Source: Catenaria anguillulae PL171 (Eukaryota > Blastocladiomycota > Blastocladiomycetes > Blastocladiales > Catenariaceae). From it: a DNA stretch of 64,000 nucleotides. A program made the translations under genes and the position numbers. Positions 44,511 to 57,556 of the stretch are shown here, one piece after another (the first letter of the stretch is position 1; each line of letters begins with the position of its first letter). Below the pieces are notes generated by a model. It was given only the letters and a program-made list of their open reading frames with translations, ran no database searches and was not told the DNA's origin. The stretch covers positions 1-64,000 of the forward strand of contig MCFL01000122.1 of assembly GCA_002102555.1 (NCBI GenBank). The letters run 5' to 3'.

Positions 44511-47483
44511 CTACTGCTTCTTCTCCCTCTCCTTTTCCTCCTTTGCCTCGGCCATCGCCTCGCGAACCAGTTTCAAGAAAACGTCTTCAAGCGACGTTTG
44601 CGACACGCCAAAACTCTCGACAATCTTGTTCCCCTCTTCGCTCTCCAGGATCTTGATCACAGCAGGCACCTTACTCACACTGCTCTGCGGCAAACGGTAA
44701 ATGAGGGCACCTGCCGAATCGTCCTCCAGCTCAGCCTCGGGCACACACCGCGTCACGAGCGCCTTTGCTTGGTCCATGCACCCGTCCTTTGCAGTCATGC
44801 CAATACGGTAGCCCAGGCCGAATTTATTTTTCAGGTTGACACCCGTGCCCAGTGCGCGCAGGCGGCCCAGAGCCATGATGGCAACACGGTCGCCGAGCGC
44901 GTCGGCTTCTTCCATACTGTGCGTTGTGAGAATGCAAATACGGTTCTTCTTGAAGGCCTCGATGAATGCCCAGACATGGCGGCGGTTGACGGGATCCATA
45001 CTGTCGCCATGGAGACACGGTTAGAAAAGAATCTAGCATGTGCCAACGGCAAGAGCAGCGTACCCAGTAGTCGGCTCGTCGAGAATCAACACCTTGGGAT
45101 CTCCAATGGTACTAATTACCACACTCAACCTGCGCTTCATGCCACCCGAGAATGTCGACGCTGGTTGGTCTTTAACCTTCCACAGCCTCACAGCCTCCAA
45201 CCGCTCCTTGCAAATCCGATGAATCTCCGTCTTGGACAAGTGCTTGATCCCGCCATACAGCTCAATGTGCTCGACAGGCGTCAAATCACCAAACAACAGG
45301 TCGTGCTGCGGGCAGATCCCGAGGTTTGCGCGAATCTTTTCCATGTCCCTTGAAACGGAATGCCCAAAGATGACGGCATCGCCACCAGATGGCGGCGTCA
45401 AGCCAGACAGCATGGACATGGTGGTTGACTTGCCTGCGCCATTTTGCCCGAGAAGCGCCAAAAGGCTCGATTCCTCAAGGGCCAAGCACAAGGAACGCAC
45501 GGCGACCTTGTCCTGCGGCGACGACCCAAACCAGTCGTTGCGATACACCTTGCGCAGATTGCCAATCCGAATCGCAGCATTGACGTTCTTGTCGAACACG
45601 CGTGCTCGCTCCTTTGCCACATCGACATCCTCGGAATCCACCTTGTACTTTGGCAACTCGCCCAGCGGTTGGTTTTCGTCGATAAACTCTTGTACCGTTG
45701 CCTGCTCGGTCGTCCCGAATCCCCAGTACCGAGGGAGCAAAAAGAACCAGGCGGGCTGGCGCCGGCCGTACTCGTCCGGGATCACCTTGTCAAAGTACCA
45801 GGCCAAGAGCGTGTACAGGACAATGTTGAAGATGAGCAGGTGCATTGAGGTCGCAGGGTACGGCACGTTTGGCTTGCGTGTGCCACCGAATGTGGGTAGT
45901 TGGTCGCTTGGCAAGGGCTCATACAGGGCAGAGAACGGGAAGCCTGGACCGGGAATGTTGGTGCCTGTGAGAAAGTCGAAGCGGCCAGACGTGCGCAAAG
46001 AGATGTCGATGAAGAGTTTGCCAAAGTGGAAAAATGGGAGTAGAGAGCTAATGCACTCGTGAGGCGAGCGGGCGGTTAGAATCGGCCCTTGGCCCAGTGA
46101 CTGGGGACAGCTGGTGTGAAAGAACACGTACAAGACGATGTAGAATGCCGGATCCGTGTCAGTGTCGAACCAAATGTACCCAAGGAACGAATTGGAAAAC
46201 ACAGTCGACTGGAACAGGAGGCCAATAATGAAGATAAAGATCCCCACCAATACGGCAATCCTGGCGCGCCGGCAAAACGTCGTGATGAAGAAGGCCATGC
46301 TCACCATGGCCATGCCAAAAAGGAAAAACATGAAGAGCAGTGCGAAAAAGTCTGCTTGGAACACGGCGAATTGGCAAATGATGCCCATGATGACCGTAAC
46401 CAGCGAGGCAACAAACACAAGCACCGCGCGGCTCAAAAAGTTGGCAGACCAGAAGACGCTAGCTTTGAGTCCCATTGTTGCCATGGCATGTCGAAGCAGG
46501 AGTTCTTTTTCCGTCACGATTTCTTGAAGAACGGAAATAAAAATGACCATGACCGAGCAAAAGAAGAAGAGCGGGCCACTCTGGCTGACAATCGTGTCAG
46601 GAATGTAGCTTGGCGCCACCGTTGGCCAATCCTTAAGGTGGATGTCGAGCTGGTTGTTGTCTGTAGTTCCCACGATTCCCGAGACAGACCCCGGATTGCT
46701 GACTGCATTCGAGTCCGATGCGACTGCGAGGAGAGCCTCGTCAAGCCCGCGCTGTGCAGAGAGCACTTGACCGTCGTACAGATCTGTGCCGTTGGCAAAC
46801 TGAGTTGTGTTGTACCACAGTTGATACCGAGCATTGGGCAAGCGGGATTGGAAAGTTACACTGAACAGAGTCGTATTCGGGTTGGCGAGAATGTAGTTGT
46901 ATAGCACGGTCTCATCGGCAATGGGAACAATGCCTTGTTGCGAAGTCGGCGCGCTCGTGTCTGTCCGGATGGCATCCACCAACGGCAACGCCTGGCCTGT
47001 CCTTGCCCGATTCTTTGCCTCAAACGTCCGCATCACCAGAGTCGTGAAATCGTCCTTGGGCGTGTAAAACATGGTCACACATGGTGACGATTGAGTCCCG
47101 CCTTGGCACGGCATCACGCCGCTCAACGGATACGACTTTGGGAACAAAATCTCGGCGCGTTGACGGGCATTGAAAGCGGATTGCAAGGCCAAGAGCAGCA
47201 CTGTGAACACGATGGGTGCAAACACAGACTGGGCTAGGGTTGAGCGCCGGTAACGCAAGATCAAGACAAAGTTGCGTTTGGTGAGCACGAGAAACTGGTT
47301 GAGCCACACAGGCAAGGTGCTCTTTTCTGGCTCGCGCAGTTTGAATTCTTTGGTCAAATGGCCGCCGAGATTGTCGCGGCTTCCGCCGGTGGGCGATGTC
47401 GGGGAACCACCCGGGGCAGGACCCGGGGTTGGCGAGACCTGGCTAGGTGGGGCGGTTGGAGCTGGGGTGTAGTCGTTCCCCAT
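44511..47483 (-). CDS. ABCA-type half transporter 2
   Basis: Paralogue of the gene at 17300-20517. The start is ATG at 47481-47483 (MGNDYTPAPT); the codon six bases upstream is GTG. One intron (45001-45063) interrupts the codon after Walker B. A second, in-frame GT-AG segment of 84 bases (46048-46131) is probably also an intron, because ABCA 1 lacks the residues it would encode; with it removed the protein is about 941 residues. Motifs are LREPEKSTLPVWLNQFLVLT, membrane segments from FFFCSVMVIFISVLQ, AWYFDKVIPDEYGRRQ, Walker A GQNGAGKST, Q-loop GICPQHDLLF, signature FSGGMKRRLS, Walker B VLILDEPTTG and LTTHSMEEAD. The C-terminus is Lys/Glu-rich (EEKEREKKQ). The frame is intact. It is divergent from ABCA 3 across 666 bases. 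Confidence 0.94.
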
Positions 47484-48149
47484 GATCACGTATGGTATTG
47501 CTTCAAGTGTCTATGGCTGGTCAGGAGAAGGCTACTCAATACGGTCCTTATCTTCGTAGCTGGCGTGGTTGGTCTTGGGAGCCTGCAGGGTTCGCGAAAG
47601 CCTTTGTATATCTGGAGTAGGCGCTCGCAAGGGAAGACAAGTTTCTTCTTTGGGGTTCTCAGATGGCTGCTGGCTACATTATCGACATCCGATCCGAACC
47701 CTGCCGCCAGATAATCAGTGGACGGTAACACCCGTCAAGGCAATTCGCGTAGCACGCTGACGCGTCCTGTTCGCACGAGCTTGAGGATCGGAACAGTCAA
47801 GGCAATTCGCGTAGCACGCTGACGCGTCCTGTTCGCACGAGCTTGAGGATCGGAACATTGGGCATCGCCATGTGAATAATCTGGCTTCGATGCTTGACAT
47901 CAGCCAGGGTTATCTCGACGATGCTATCTTCAACTTGGACGCATTTTACCGCGAGATCTTGTTTCAGACTTTCGCCTTGCAGTCACTGGAACTGTCGTTA
48001 CGAAAGCCATTTCCATAAAACGGCCAGAGTTCCGCGCGTCAAGACAACACTCTTCCGCTGTTGACCTCGCTCTCGAGGCAAACAAATTGAACCCCCTTTG
48101 ATCCGTGACGAAACCTATAGAGTAATGCCTCAAAGGCGAATGTGAGTCA
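47484..48149. promoter_or_regulatory. Divergent promoter region of ABCA 2 and ABCA 3
   Basis: A 666-base interval between start codons of two divergently transcribed ABC transporter genes. It contains a perfect 62-base tandem duplication (47734-47857). Shared regulation of the two transporters is inferred from this arrangement, not shown. Confidence 0.55.
47734..47857. repeat. Perfect 62-base tandem duplication
   Basis: Copy 1 is 47734-47795 and copy 2 is 47796-47857, identical over all 62 bases. Each unit holds ACGCTGACGCGTCC, which includes an ACGCGT core. The perfect identity suggests either a recent duplication or an assembly artefact at a read overlap. Confidence 0.95.
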
Positions 48150-51100
48150 ATGCAAACTGCTCCCCTAGCCCCCTCGACGAACAGCGTCCTTCCAGGCCAA
48201 GTCTTATCGCCCATCTCTGGCGCATCATCCTCCACTCCTCGTCCTGGCAGTACTCGCATCTTAGACGCCAAAAACACATCCGACGACTCGGCCCCCGACA
48301 AGAACATGACAGCCTCAGGCGAGACGGCCCCGGTACCACCTGCCGAGGCGCTGCCTGCCGCGGCGACGCGTCCCGGTGCGAACGAAGCAACCACCGTCAA
48401 CGTTGGTGCCGCGTCATACGCGCCAATTCCAACGGTGAATGCAAAAGAGCTCAAGTCATACCAAGTTCGCGCTTTGGTAAAGATTTACACGATTCAACTT
48501 TCCTGGGTGCATCATTCCTTTTGTCGCTCACCATTGCTTGCTCGATGCCACTTCAACAGGTTCGCAAAACGGTCTCTTATCAAAAGCGCCAAACAGTGTC
48601 AAATGTCTGTTGCGTGACACTGTGCCCGTTCCTCATGATTGCGCTATCGGCCTTGTTAGGCGCAATCATTGCCAACCTCCTCGCTTCGAATGGGGGCAAC
48701 GTCAACGAGTTTGTCTATTGCTCAAACGCAAATGCCATGAACCCGGAAACCAATACGCCCCTCACGACCAACTTGCCCATCGGCAGCAGTGCAGGCATTT
48801 CCGGCGCGTCCGGACCAAACGTCCGATTGGCCAACTTCCTTTTGACCCCAGTGTCTGGCGGCACTGCCGGTCCGCCGTCCGGTGGCCGCAGCGCTCCGTG
48901 CGTCGTCTGGCTCGAGCCTTCGTATCCATTCAAGGATCACTACGAGCGGGACCCGTTTGCGTCCATTCCGGCTCAACTCAACCCGCTTTTCACCCCAACA
49001 AATCGTCAGTTGGCTCGCTCCGGATCCATTTTCCAGCCCGATCCACGCCTTGGGTGGCTCAATCCTGCTCAGTATCAAGTCCCGATTGCATTGGTCCCAA
49101 TCACATCGGCACAACACTTTCCTTGGGTCGAAATTGTTGAACCAGACGGCGTCAACTTGGGCAAGAAGGAGCGCAAGGCCTCATTTACATTTGCGCAAGC
49201 TGGACCAGGGCTGCAGAACATGAACAATGGCGACGGTACGTGGGAGTTTCCCATACTTGACAGCTGAGACACTCGCTGGGTCCTCTGATCCGTTTTGCTT
49301 GCGGAATCATATGTAGAGGGCGTCCTTGGAGCATTCCAGACACGGGTCTTCGCCAATGTAACCTCAGCAGGCACGAGTAACAGCATTGATTTCCGCCTTG
49401 AAAACTTCCAGCCGGTGCCATTCTTTACCAAGCGCCCTGGCGCATCAGAAGAAACAGTCGACAAGGCTCTTGCCACATTGATTCGCTCCATTCTAGAGCA
49501 GCTCTCGACGGTTCAAGGCAAAGAGGTGGCACTTCAACGCAATCCCGAGACCATTGCCCTGCTGCGGTTCCAAAATAATGTCGGAAAGATTGTTCAGCAA
49601 GTTCCATGGGGTGTCATGCTTGTGCGCAAGTGGGATACAACCAACCGCAAGTTTGAATATGTGCTCCAATTCGGCCGTGATTCTCGCATCTCGCGTGCTG
49701 CGTCATTCCCAACCGAAGGGTTCCGAAAGCTCATTTTCAACTCAATGTTGTCTAATGCGATCATCAAGTCTCTGTATCCTGGGAGCTCTATTGTGCAAGG
49801 CCTGCGGGCATTCCCTCAGCTGGTATCGACGGCGTTTACCATCAACATCGGCACATTCCTTGGTCGGATTCTGTATCCGTTTGGCATTTCGTTCTTGCTG
49901 CCCATCTTTGTCATCACCATCACACGCGAAAAGGAGGACCGGATTGCCATCATGATGCAGATGTATGGCCTCAAGCTCTCAACCTACTATTTCGCACACT
50001 GGCTCCACTTTTTTGTTCTCTACTTTGTTTCGGCGGCCGTCTTTATCCTTTCGGGTCTCGCGTTCCAGCAGCAGCTGTTTACCGTGACAGACGGCGGCGT
50101 CATTGTCATCCTCTTTCTTTGTTGGGGTCTGGCCCAAATTTCGCTGGCATTCTTCTTTAGCGCCTTCTTTTCCAAGAGTCGCAATGCCCTTGTCGTGACA
50201 TTCCTGTTGGTTTTGATGTCGGTGATTGTGAATGGTTCGTTTTTCACCCCACTATGCTCAGCATAGAGCTGGTGACTGACGCACTTTTGCTCATTGGCGT
50301 GCTTCTTGTACATGCAGTTACCATGGAAACACTCTTTACCGGTCAAGCACCCGCGGCGTATCTGCTTTACCCGGCCTTTGCATTTTACCGTGGATTGATT
50401 TTACTCAACAATGCCGCCACGACCAAGGGCGCCAAGCCGTACACGATGGCCATGCTTCAGGGCGACAACGAAGTGCTCCGGTGCATTGTCTTCTTGATTT
50501 GGGAGACATTTGTCTATTTGGCGCTGGCGTACTACTTTTCGCAAGTTTTGCCGTCTCAGTTTGGTGTGCAAAAGAAGTGGTATGTCATCTCTTTCTCTCG
50601 CTTGCTCTCGGCACACGTTGGGTCAAGGCAAGGACTCACGTTTCCTGTCTTCCACGTTGACAGGCATTTTATCTTTTCCGAACCGTGGGCCAAGCTGTCT
50701 GGAAAGAACAAGAAACTGGAAGAAGCTGACCGCCACAACTACGCTGTCGTCGTCAACCAAGACGAGACCCAGTTTGAAGACCAAGACGTCAAGGCCGAGC
50801 GCGCTCGTGTCGACGAGAACAAGTTCTCGTCCTCGGCTCCGCTCGTTGTCCGCCACATGCGCAAGATTTACCCCGGTACCCGCAAGATCGCAGTCAAGGA
50901 TGTGACATTTGCTGCCGAGTCAGGCGAATGTTTTGGGCTTCTCGGTCCAAATGGAGCAGGCAAAAGTTCGCTTATATCGATTTTGACAGGTCTTTATGAG
51001 CCTGTACGTCCCTCGGTACTTTCTTCCCAAGTTCGCACATTGATTCTCAAGGTTTTTCTGTTCACATTAGACGCTTGGAGAGGCCACGCTTGGCGGATAC

Positions 51101-52015
51101 GACATCAAATCTCAACGCAAATACGTGTACCGCATCACGGGCATTTGTCCGCAGCATGATATCTTGTGGGACGACCTTAGCGTTGGCGAGCATTTGCTGT
51201 TTTACGCACGCCTCAAGGGCATTCCGCCCGACCAGGAGGAAGAAGCCAAGAACCGCGCACTGGAGGCTGTGTCGTTGCAAAACTTTGAGCATCGCCTGTC
51301 AAAGGGATTGTCTGGAGGTATGGCTGCGGGCTCTTTTTTGTTCTCCCTCTCCTTTTTGTGTTCTTGATGTTCATCTTGAGCTTTTCGCAGGTGAGAAGCG
51401 CCGCTTGTCGATTGCCATTGCCTTGACTGGCGACCCACGTGTGGTGTTCTTTGACGAGCCAACAACTGGTACGCAGAGCGGTTCTTGTGCAACAAGTTGC
51501 ATTACGTCCAGTTGAGTCTGACCGAGCTGTCCTCATCGTGAATAGGTTTGGATCCCGAGGTTCGCCGTGTCATTTGGAACATCTTGTCGGCAGCTCGCAA
51601 AGGGAAAACCGTGGTGCTCACGACACACAGTATGGAGGAAGCCGAGACGCTTTGCACTCGAATTGGAATCATGGCCAAGGGCACGCTGCGCTGCGTTGGC
51701 TCGCAAATCCGGCTCAAGAAGCTTTATGGCGCCGGATTCAAGATCACCTACATTGCACAACCTGAGAACATGGCACATGCGACCGAAAAGATCAAGCAAG
51801 TGTTGCCAGCCAATGCCAAAATTGTCGATTCGTTTGCGATGGCAACGACTGTGGAGTTTATGCCTGCCGAGGGCACTTTGAATACCGTCTTTGAGGCCTT
51901 GCAGCAGAACTCCAAGGAGTGGCTCATTGACGATTGGGGTATCTCGCAGACGAGCTTGGAGGAGGTGTTCCTGAGGCTGATTTCCGAGACAGACGCTGAG
52001 GGATCCGCCGAGTAA
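48150..52015 (+). CDS. ABCA-type half transporter 3
   Basis: Eight exons (48150-48476, 48560-49235, 49317-50234, 50318-50579, 50664-51003, 51071-51317, 51391-51468 and 51546-52015) give an exactly in-frame protein of 1105 residues. The Ser/Pro/Ala-rich N-terminus precedes a first membrane segment (LCPFLMIALSALLGAIIANL). A large extracellular loop of about 400 residues follows, then the remaining membrane segments (ISFLLPIFVITITREKEDR, FVLYFVSAAVFILSGLAF, FFFSAFFSKSRNALVVTFLL). The ATPase domain has Walker A GPNGAGKSS, Q-loop GICPQHDILW, signature LSGGEKRRLS, Walker B VVFFDEPTTG with GLDPEVRR, and LTTHSMEEAE. It ends WGISQTSLEEVFLRLISE. The sequence is clearly divergent from ABCA 1 and 2, so it is a separate subgroup. 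The substrate is unknown; lipid transport is typical of the subfamily. Confidence 0.95.
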
Positions 52016-52377
52016 GTAACTGAATCTGTAGTGTCTGTGTTGTTGAAGCTGAAAGCATATCGCGAATTGTGCTATTGTTCTTGAAAAGTTTGCACAGAAC
52101 AGATCAACGATTTTTCTAAACACTGATGCCTAATAAGTACGAATGTCACTGGCACTCGTTTGTGGTCGGACGAGTCGACGCCGCACGACACTTGTAATGG
52201 GAAACAGGGGGAATCCGTGGTTTATATTTCGTCATGTGCAACGAGAGCATGTTGTGCAAAACAAAAACAAAGGATTGGTGGGAATAGTTTACACGCGAAG
52301 AAAATGGAATCAAGTACATCGCAACAACACTCGGCAACACTCGGCAAAAGAGCTGGCAGAGGGGGTGAAACCTTTCT
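52016..52377. other. Intergenic between convergent genes
   Basis: Contains the 3' ends of ABCA 3 (plus) and the hybrid histidine kinase (minus). No coding frame is supported. Confidence 0.5.
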
Positions 52378-55300
52378 CTACGGCTGTTTCTTGTGCCGTA
52401 ACCCGTTGGGCCCAAAATATTGGTTGAGCGCCGTCTCGATATCCTTGCGGAGCAGCGGTTTGCGAAGGTACACATCCATGCCGTGAAAGAGGCCGGTCTC
52501 TTCCGACTCTTGCAGGGCGTCGGCCGAGAGGCCGAATATGACTGGCCGTTTGGCACGTTGGGCCGGGTCGGGGAGAGAATCAAAGTGCGCGACGATCAAG
52601 CGAGTAGCTTCGAGACCGTCCTGAAAAAAAAAGCAACAAAAAAATGCAACGGGTTTCGGTGGGTTAGTGTCATTGTGCGAGTTGGGTGACTCTTGAATAC
52701 GTACGAGTACTGGCATGCGAACATCCATGAATATGCAGTCAACATTGGCCACACCGGTATCATCCTCGTTCGCCTCCACACGGGGGCCGTCGGCCTCCGG
52801 GTCCCCAATGGACGCTGCCGGCATGGCCAGCACTCGATCCACAGCCACTTTTCCATTTTCTGCCAATTCCACCTCGTGCCCAAGCTTGGCAACCATGGCC
52901 TGCATCAGTTTGCGATTCAACGGATTGTCATCCACCACAAGCACTCGCAACGGCGCATACCCGCCAGCGACCAATCCCGACCCCGCCGCCGTGTGCGCCG
53001 TCGACGACAAGTCGCTGGCAATTACCGATGGGGCGTTGTGAGGCGCACCGGTCGCGGCCGAGCCATCGCATGCGCATGTGGGACTTGGGAGCCGATTGAA
53101 CTGCGGATCCACGTCGGCCTTAGTATCTGCACCGCCAACCACACTGCCAGCATTGGGAGAACGTGGGATTGGAGGCGGTTCGGCGACAAGTGCCGAATCG
53201 CCACCACTATGACCGTTGATGAGCGTCGAAAGTGGCAGCGCGTCACCAAGCCCAGCGACAGTATCCAACACCCGATACAAGTGCGTCTGCTTGAAGGGAC
53301 GGGCAACGTATGCCAGATTTGAATACGGCGAGTGCGGTGGAACAAGCGTTGGTCCGCCGTCGGCGCTGGCAAGCATGTCGCATCCGCTAACAATGACGGT
53401 TGGAAGACGTGGCGGGGCTGGTGGGATCGGTGGCCAGCGTTTTGGACAAGTAATCACTACAATATTGGGTTTGGGTCCGGTTCCGGTTGCATTGGCAGAG
53501 TCCATGAGTGCGTTGCATGTTGTGTACACGGTGGCAACGACAATGCCGTAGTTGGCGAGCAAGTCATTCATGACATCGTGTGGGCGCGACTTGCCAGACA
53601 GCACGTTTGATGAGCCGCTGTTGGTGGCGACGACGCGAGAGGAGGTGCCACGAAGCGCAGCGGGCGGTAGTTGTGGTGGTCGTTCGGCAGCTGGTCCGGT
53701 ACAGATAACGAGGCGAATGAGCCGAGGCGGCGCTGTTGGGTCGAGAATCGGAGGTGGCGGGGAATGTATGTGTGGTGGCACAATATGGTCTGGTGGTGCA
53801 AATGGCAGACTTACTTCAAAGGAGAAGTCGGACCCGCGGTTGAGTTCCGAGGTAACCTCAAGGGACGAGTTCATGAGTGTGCAAAGTGATTGACAAATCG
53901 AGAGGCCGAGACCTGTGCCGCCATACAGGCGAGTAATGGCTGTAAATCGCTCAGATCCAATGGGCCTTTGTTAGTGGAGTCAGTCTCTCAAGAGGCACAA
54001 ACGAACAGGACGACAACGCACTTTCGTCAGACTGTTCGAATCGCTCAAATATACTTGCAAGACGATCTTGCGGAATCCCGCACCCCGTATCTGCAACCAA
54101 AGTAGCAACGCGGCGGTTAGCGAGACAACTTTGGTCGGCAATAGTCACACATGCCTTGAACCGAAAACCGGACGCGAGCCGATGTTGAATCCATGCTAAC
54201 GAGCATCGCTCGCAGCAAGACGTGACCGACATTGGTAAACTTGACGGCATTTGACAACAAATTGTTGAAGATTTGCCGAAGTCGCACAACTGTAAAGTGC
54301 AAGAACAATGTCAGCGGCTGGATGCTCCCAATCCACGGCTCAACCAATCGCACCATCTCCCACGACAAACTGTGGCAATGCCCGATCCATCACACAACCA
54401 ACATCCACCGGTTTGCGCGGATTCGTGTACGCGTCCACGCTCTGCCTGAGAGCCTCGTGAAGATCAAACGTGCGATTTTCGAACCGAATCTTTCCGTTCT
54501 CGAGCTTGCTCAAATCCAGCACGTCGTTGAGAATGGCCAGCAGCAACTCGCTTGACCGAATAATCACCTGCACATGCTCGCGCTGGATCGAGTTGAGGTC
54601 GGTTTCCGAGAGCATGTGCACGGCCTGGATGACTTGTGCAGCAGGCGTGCGGATCTCGTGCGACATGTTGGCCAGAAAAGTCGACTTGGCGTTGGCCGTC
54701 GCTTCCATGACGGCCAGTCGCTCTTGGAACTTGCGCATGGTTTCTTGGTTCAGCTGGCGTTCTCTGCAAACAATCACAAATTATGGCGGTAAGTGTAAAC
54801 AAGCATGAGCACGCATGAATGAATCGCCAACAAAAACGTACTGGGCGCTGTAATAATACGCTGCAAAGAACCGCACAAGCTGTTTGACCAACTCAACCGC
54901 TGGATCATTGAGCGGTCCTTGGACGAGCTGATCGGACGCTGTCCGAAGCCCCGAATCTGGCCGCTGTTGGCTGCCTGCCCGGGACCGCGTGCGGTGGCCA
55001 TCGGGTGCTGACGCGGAAGCCGCTGCCGACACGGTTCGCGCACCAAACGACTTGCCCAACTTACCTGGAGGGTCCCATGGCGCCAAGACAAACACACCCA
55101 GCTTGCGGCCGTTGAAATGCACAGGTAAGAAGAGCACTGGTTTGGTGGACTTGGCCGTGCTCGCCGTGTCGGACAGTATCGGTTCTTTTGTTCCAGTGGC
55201 TCGACGACTTGCAAAGAAGACTGCTGGAGGTAATGATAGCACTTCCATCATGGTTTGGTAACACAGTCGTGCGCCGGGAGCGTGCTCCGCTGGCAGACTC

Positions 55301-57556
55301 GGTGGCTGTTGTGCAGATGGAATGTGTTCGTTTGAAGCAGATGAAGCAGCCGAGAGAGGCTGGTGTGGTGGCAAGGTCGCGGCAGAGTCATTTTCTGGCG
55401 CGGGGCAAGATGCAGCAGGCGGGGGAGGAATGATGGTTGTCGTCGAGTCAATGGGCGATTCCCGGACAAGTGATGCCGGGAAAAACTGCGCATGGGTGGC
55501 GAACCGGTGGCATACGTATTCCGAAAAGTGGTCGACCACTTCCTGTGGCCCGCGCAGACTGTTCATGGCCAGATTGATGCGCTTTGCGGGAGCAGGCCTG
55601 GAGCAGTCCATCAGTGGGAATCAGACAAACGCTATCGCTGCGCTAGCGAGCCACAGGTGATGAGCGTACATACCGCTTGCCCTGACTGCTGTCGATTACC
55701 TCTTGAGGCTTCTTGTCCTTGGGCACCGCGTGAGTCGCTGATGAGGCGCAATGATACGAATGGCCAGGGTCGGACTCAATGACTGATGAACGAATCGGCC
55801 ATGGTTCTTGATGATGAGGTGTGACAAGAAACGTGTCCCAAACTGGTGGCTCAGTTGACAGCGCACGGGACCGGGGGTGTTTCGACGGGCGCGGCGAAGA
55901 GGCGTGATTGGGTACTGCCAGTGATGTCGCTTCCACTGCTGCAGGCGAGAGAGGGAGCGCGTTGCCGCCAAGTCCAGACGGGGACAAAACATGTGGGTCG
56001 GTTTCGATGTTTTCTGTTGAAATCGGCCACTCTGAGAGTGGGATTGCAGTATCCACGACGACTTGCATGTCGGTTTCTGCGCCGCTATCCGGCCCTTCGT
56101 GACGATCCGAATCCGAATCTGCCGAGCCCCACGAGTTGTACATGAAGGACGATGCGGCCGATGATGACAGCGACAAGCGGTCCCCTTCCTGAACCTCGCC
56201 ATGCCCTGGCTGCTCTGCCCTCCTCCTCCGTCTCCTCCTCGCTCTTTCATCGCAATCACGCCTCAACTCGCCTCTTGCTCCGCGCGACTGTGGATTGACT
56301 GTGGCCAAGAATTGAATCTGATGGCGCAAAACAGAGTCGTACGCCATGTGATACAAGGATCGGGAAATGCCCAACGAAAATGAGAGCTTGAAAGCGGTCG
56401 TCGCCACAAGATTGATCCAATACGCAGCGTTGAATGATTGTGCGAATGGAAACGAGGCCGTCATGGCAAGGGAAAAGATGGACGTTAGCACCGTGTGATG
56501 CCAAGAAGCAACAAGAATCGCTCGAATGCGTTGCATGGTCGGTAAAAGCGGCTCCGCCGAGGACTCAAGACCACGTGATTTGGCGGCATTGAGCTGTGAG
56601 GCAACGTGCCGGCGCCAACGAGATGAGAGTTTGTGCACAAACGTGGCCGAAAGAAGCAAGGTAATGGCAGTCACGGAAGAAGAAAAACATGCAGCCGCAA
56701 TCCTTTGATATGATCGGAGTGTTGCAGAAACGGAATGGTCAACGATTGACCAAATGACAAGTGTGTTGAGGGAAACGTGTGCAGTGAGCCGGACGAGAAT
56801 GAAGAGTAGCGCCATAGGAAGGATACGCCAACGAGCCGAGCTGGAAGGGTAAATGCGAGCAAACTGGTAAACCAAGGCGGCCTCGCCCGTTGTCTGCGCG
56901 GTAACCGACGCGATCCCGTTCAGCATTCCAAGCACAACTTCTTTGCTGAGAAGCTGAGGGTGTGACTCGGTTGAGGACGTCAGGGACAGGATGTCGATAT
57001 GGACCAAAACCTTGAGAAAGCCCAACGTCGCCGTGAGCAAAAAGTTGAGCGATGTGGCAATCAAGAGGACGTGGGCAGCGACCATGAGCCAATGCTGGCG
57101 GCGCAGGTGACGTCTCTGTGGATTGCGACTTGCCTTTCCCTGTGGATGTTGCCCATATCCGTCTTGGCGAGAATAGGGACGTGACCGGTCGGGAAGGTGA
57201 GTGAGCCAAGCGAGAAAGAGGGACACGAGGATCGGAATAGGGGCGGCTAGCACGAGGATTATTGACGAGAGGAGATCACTTCCAGCGAGGTTCGCATGGA
57301 CCAAGGCTGCGGCGGGAGACAAGGCCGATTGGGCCACCAGGAATGAAGCCGATGTGCTGGCGAGGGCCGGCTGGGGATAAATGACCCGTGAGGAGCCCAA
57401 GGCTGTTGCTGCTCCTCGGGTATCAGGCTCTGGGTCCACATGGATGCCATGAGCAGCTGGGAATCGACTGTGCCGTGCAGCCAAACCGGCGGCCCTGGCC
57501 GCTATTGGCAAGGACTCGCTGCCCGAGACCCCGTGCTGGGCCACGACAATCGGCAT
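52378..57556 (-). CDS. Hybrid histidine kinase with 7TM N-terminus
   Basis: Multi-domain phosphorelay sensor. The start is ATG at 57554-57556 (MPIVVAQHG). Exon 1 (55674-57556) encodes about seven hydrophobic helices between residues 95 and 415 (IILVLAAPIPILVSLFLAWL, LMVAAHVLLIATSLNFLL, ILPMALLFILVRLTAHVSL and others), then a disordered linker. Exon 2 (54842-55597) encodes a GAF-like region (VVDHFSEYVCHRFATHAQFF, VLFLPVHFNGRKLGVFVL). Next is HisKA with the phospho-acceptor His in FLANMSHEIRTP, then HATPase with N box FNNLLSNAVKF, G1 ADTGCGIPQDRL, F box FERFEQSDE and G2 YGGTGLGLSIC. A degenerate receiver (RLIRLVICTG, ending ARPFKQTHLYRVL) lacks the acidic pocket. The final receiver is intact: LRVLVVDDNPLNRKLM, phospho-acceptor Asp in FMDVRMPVL, and YLRKPL. 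The last receiver is split by an intron (about 52621-52704). One splice near 54150 is unresolved. Confidence 0.9.
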
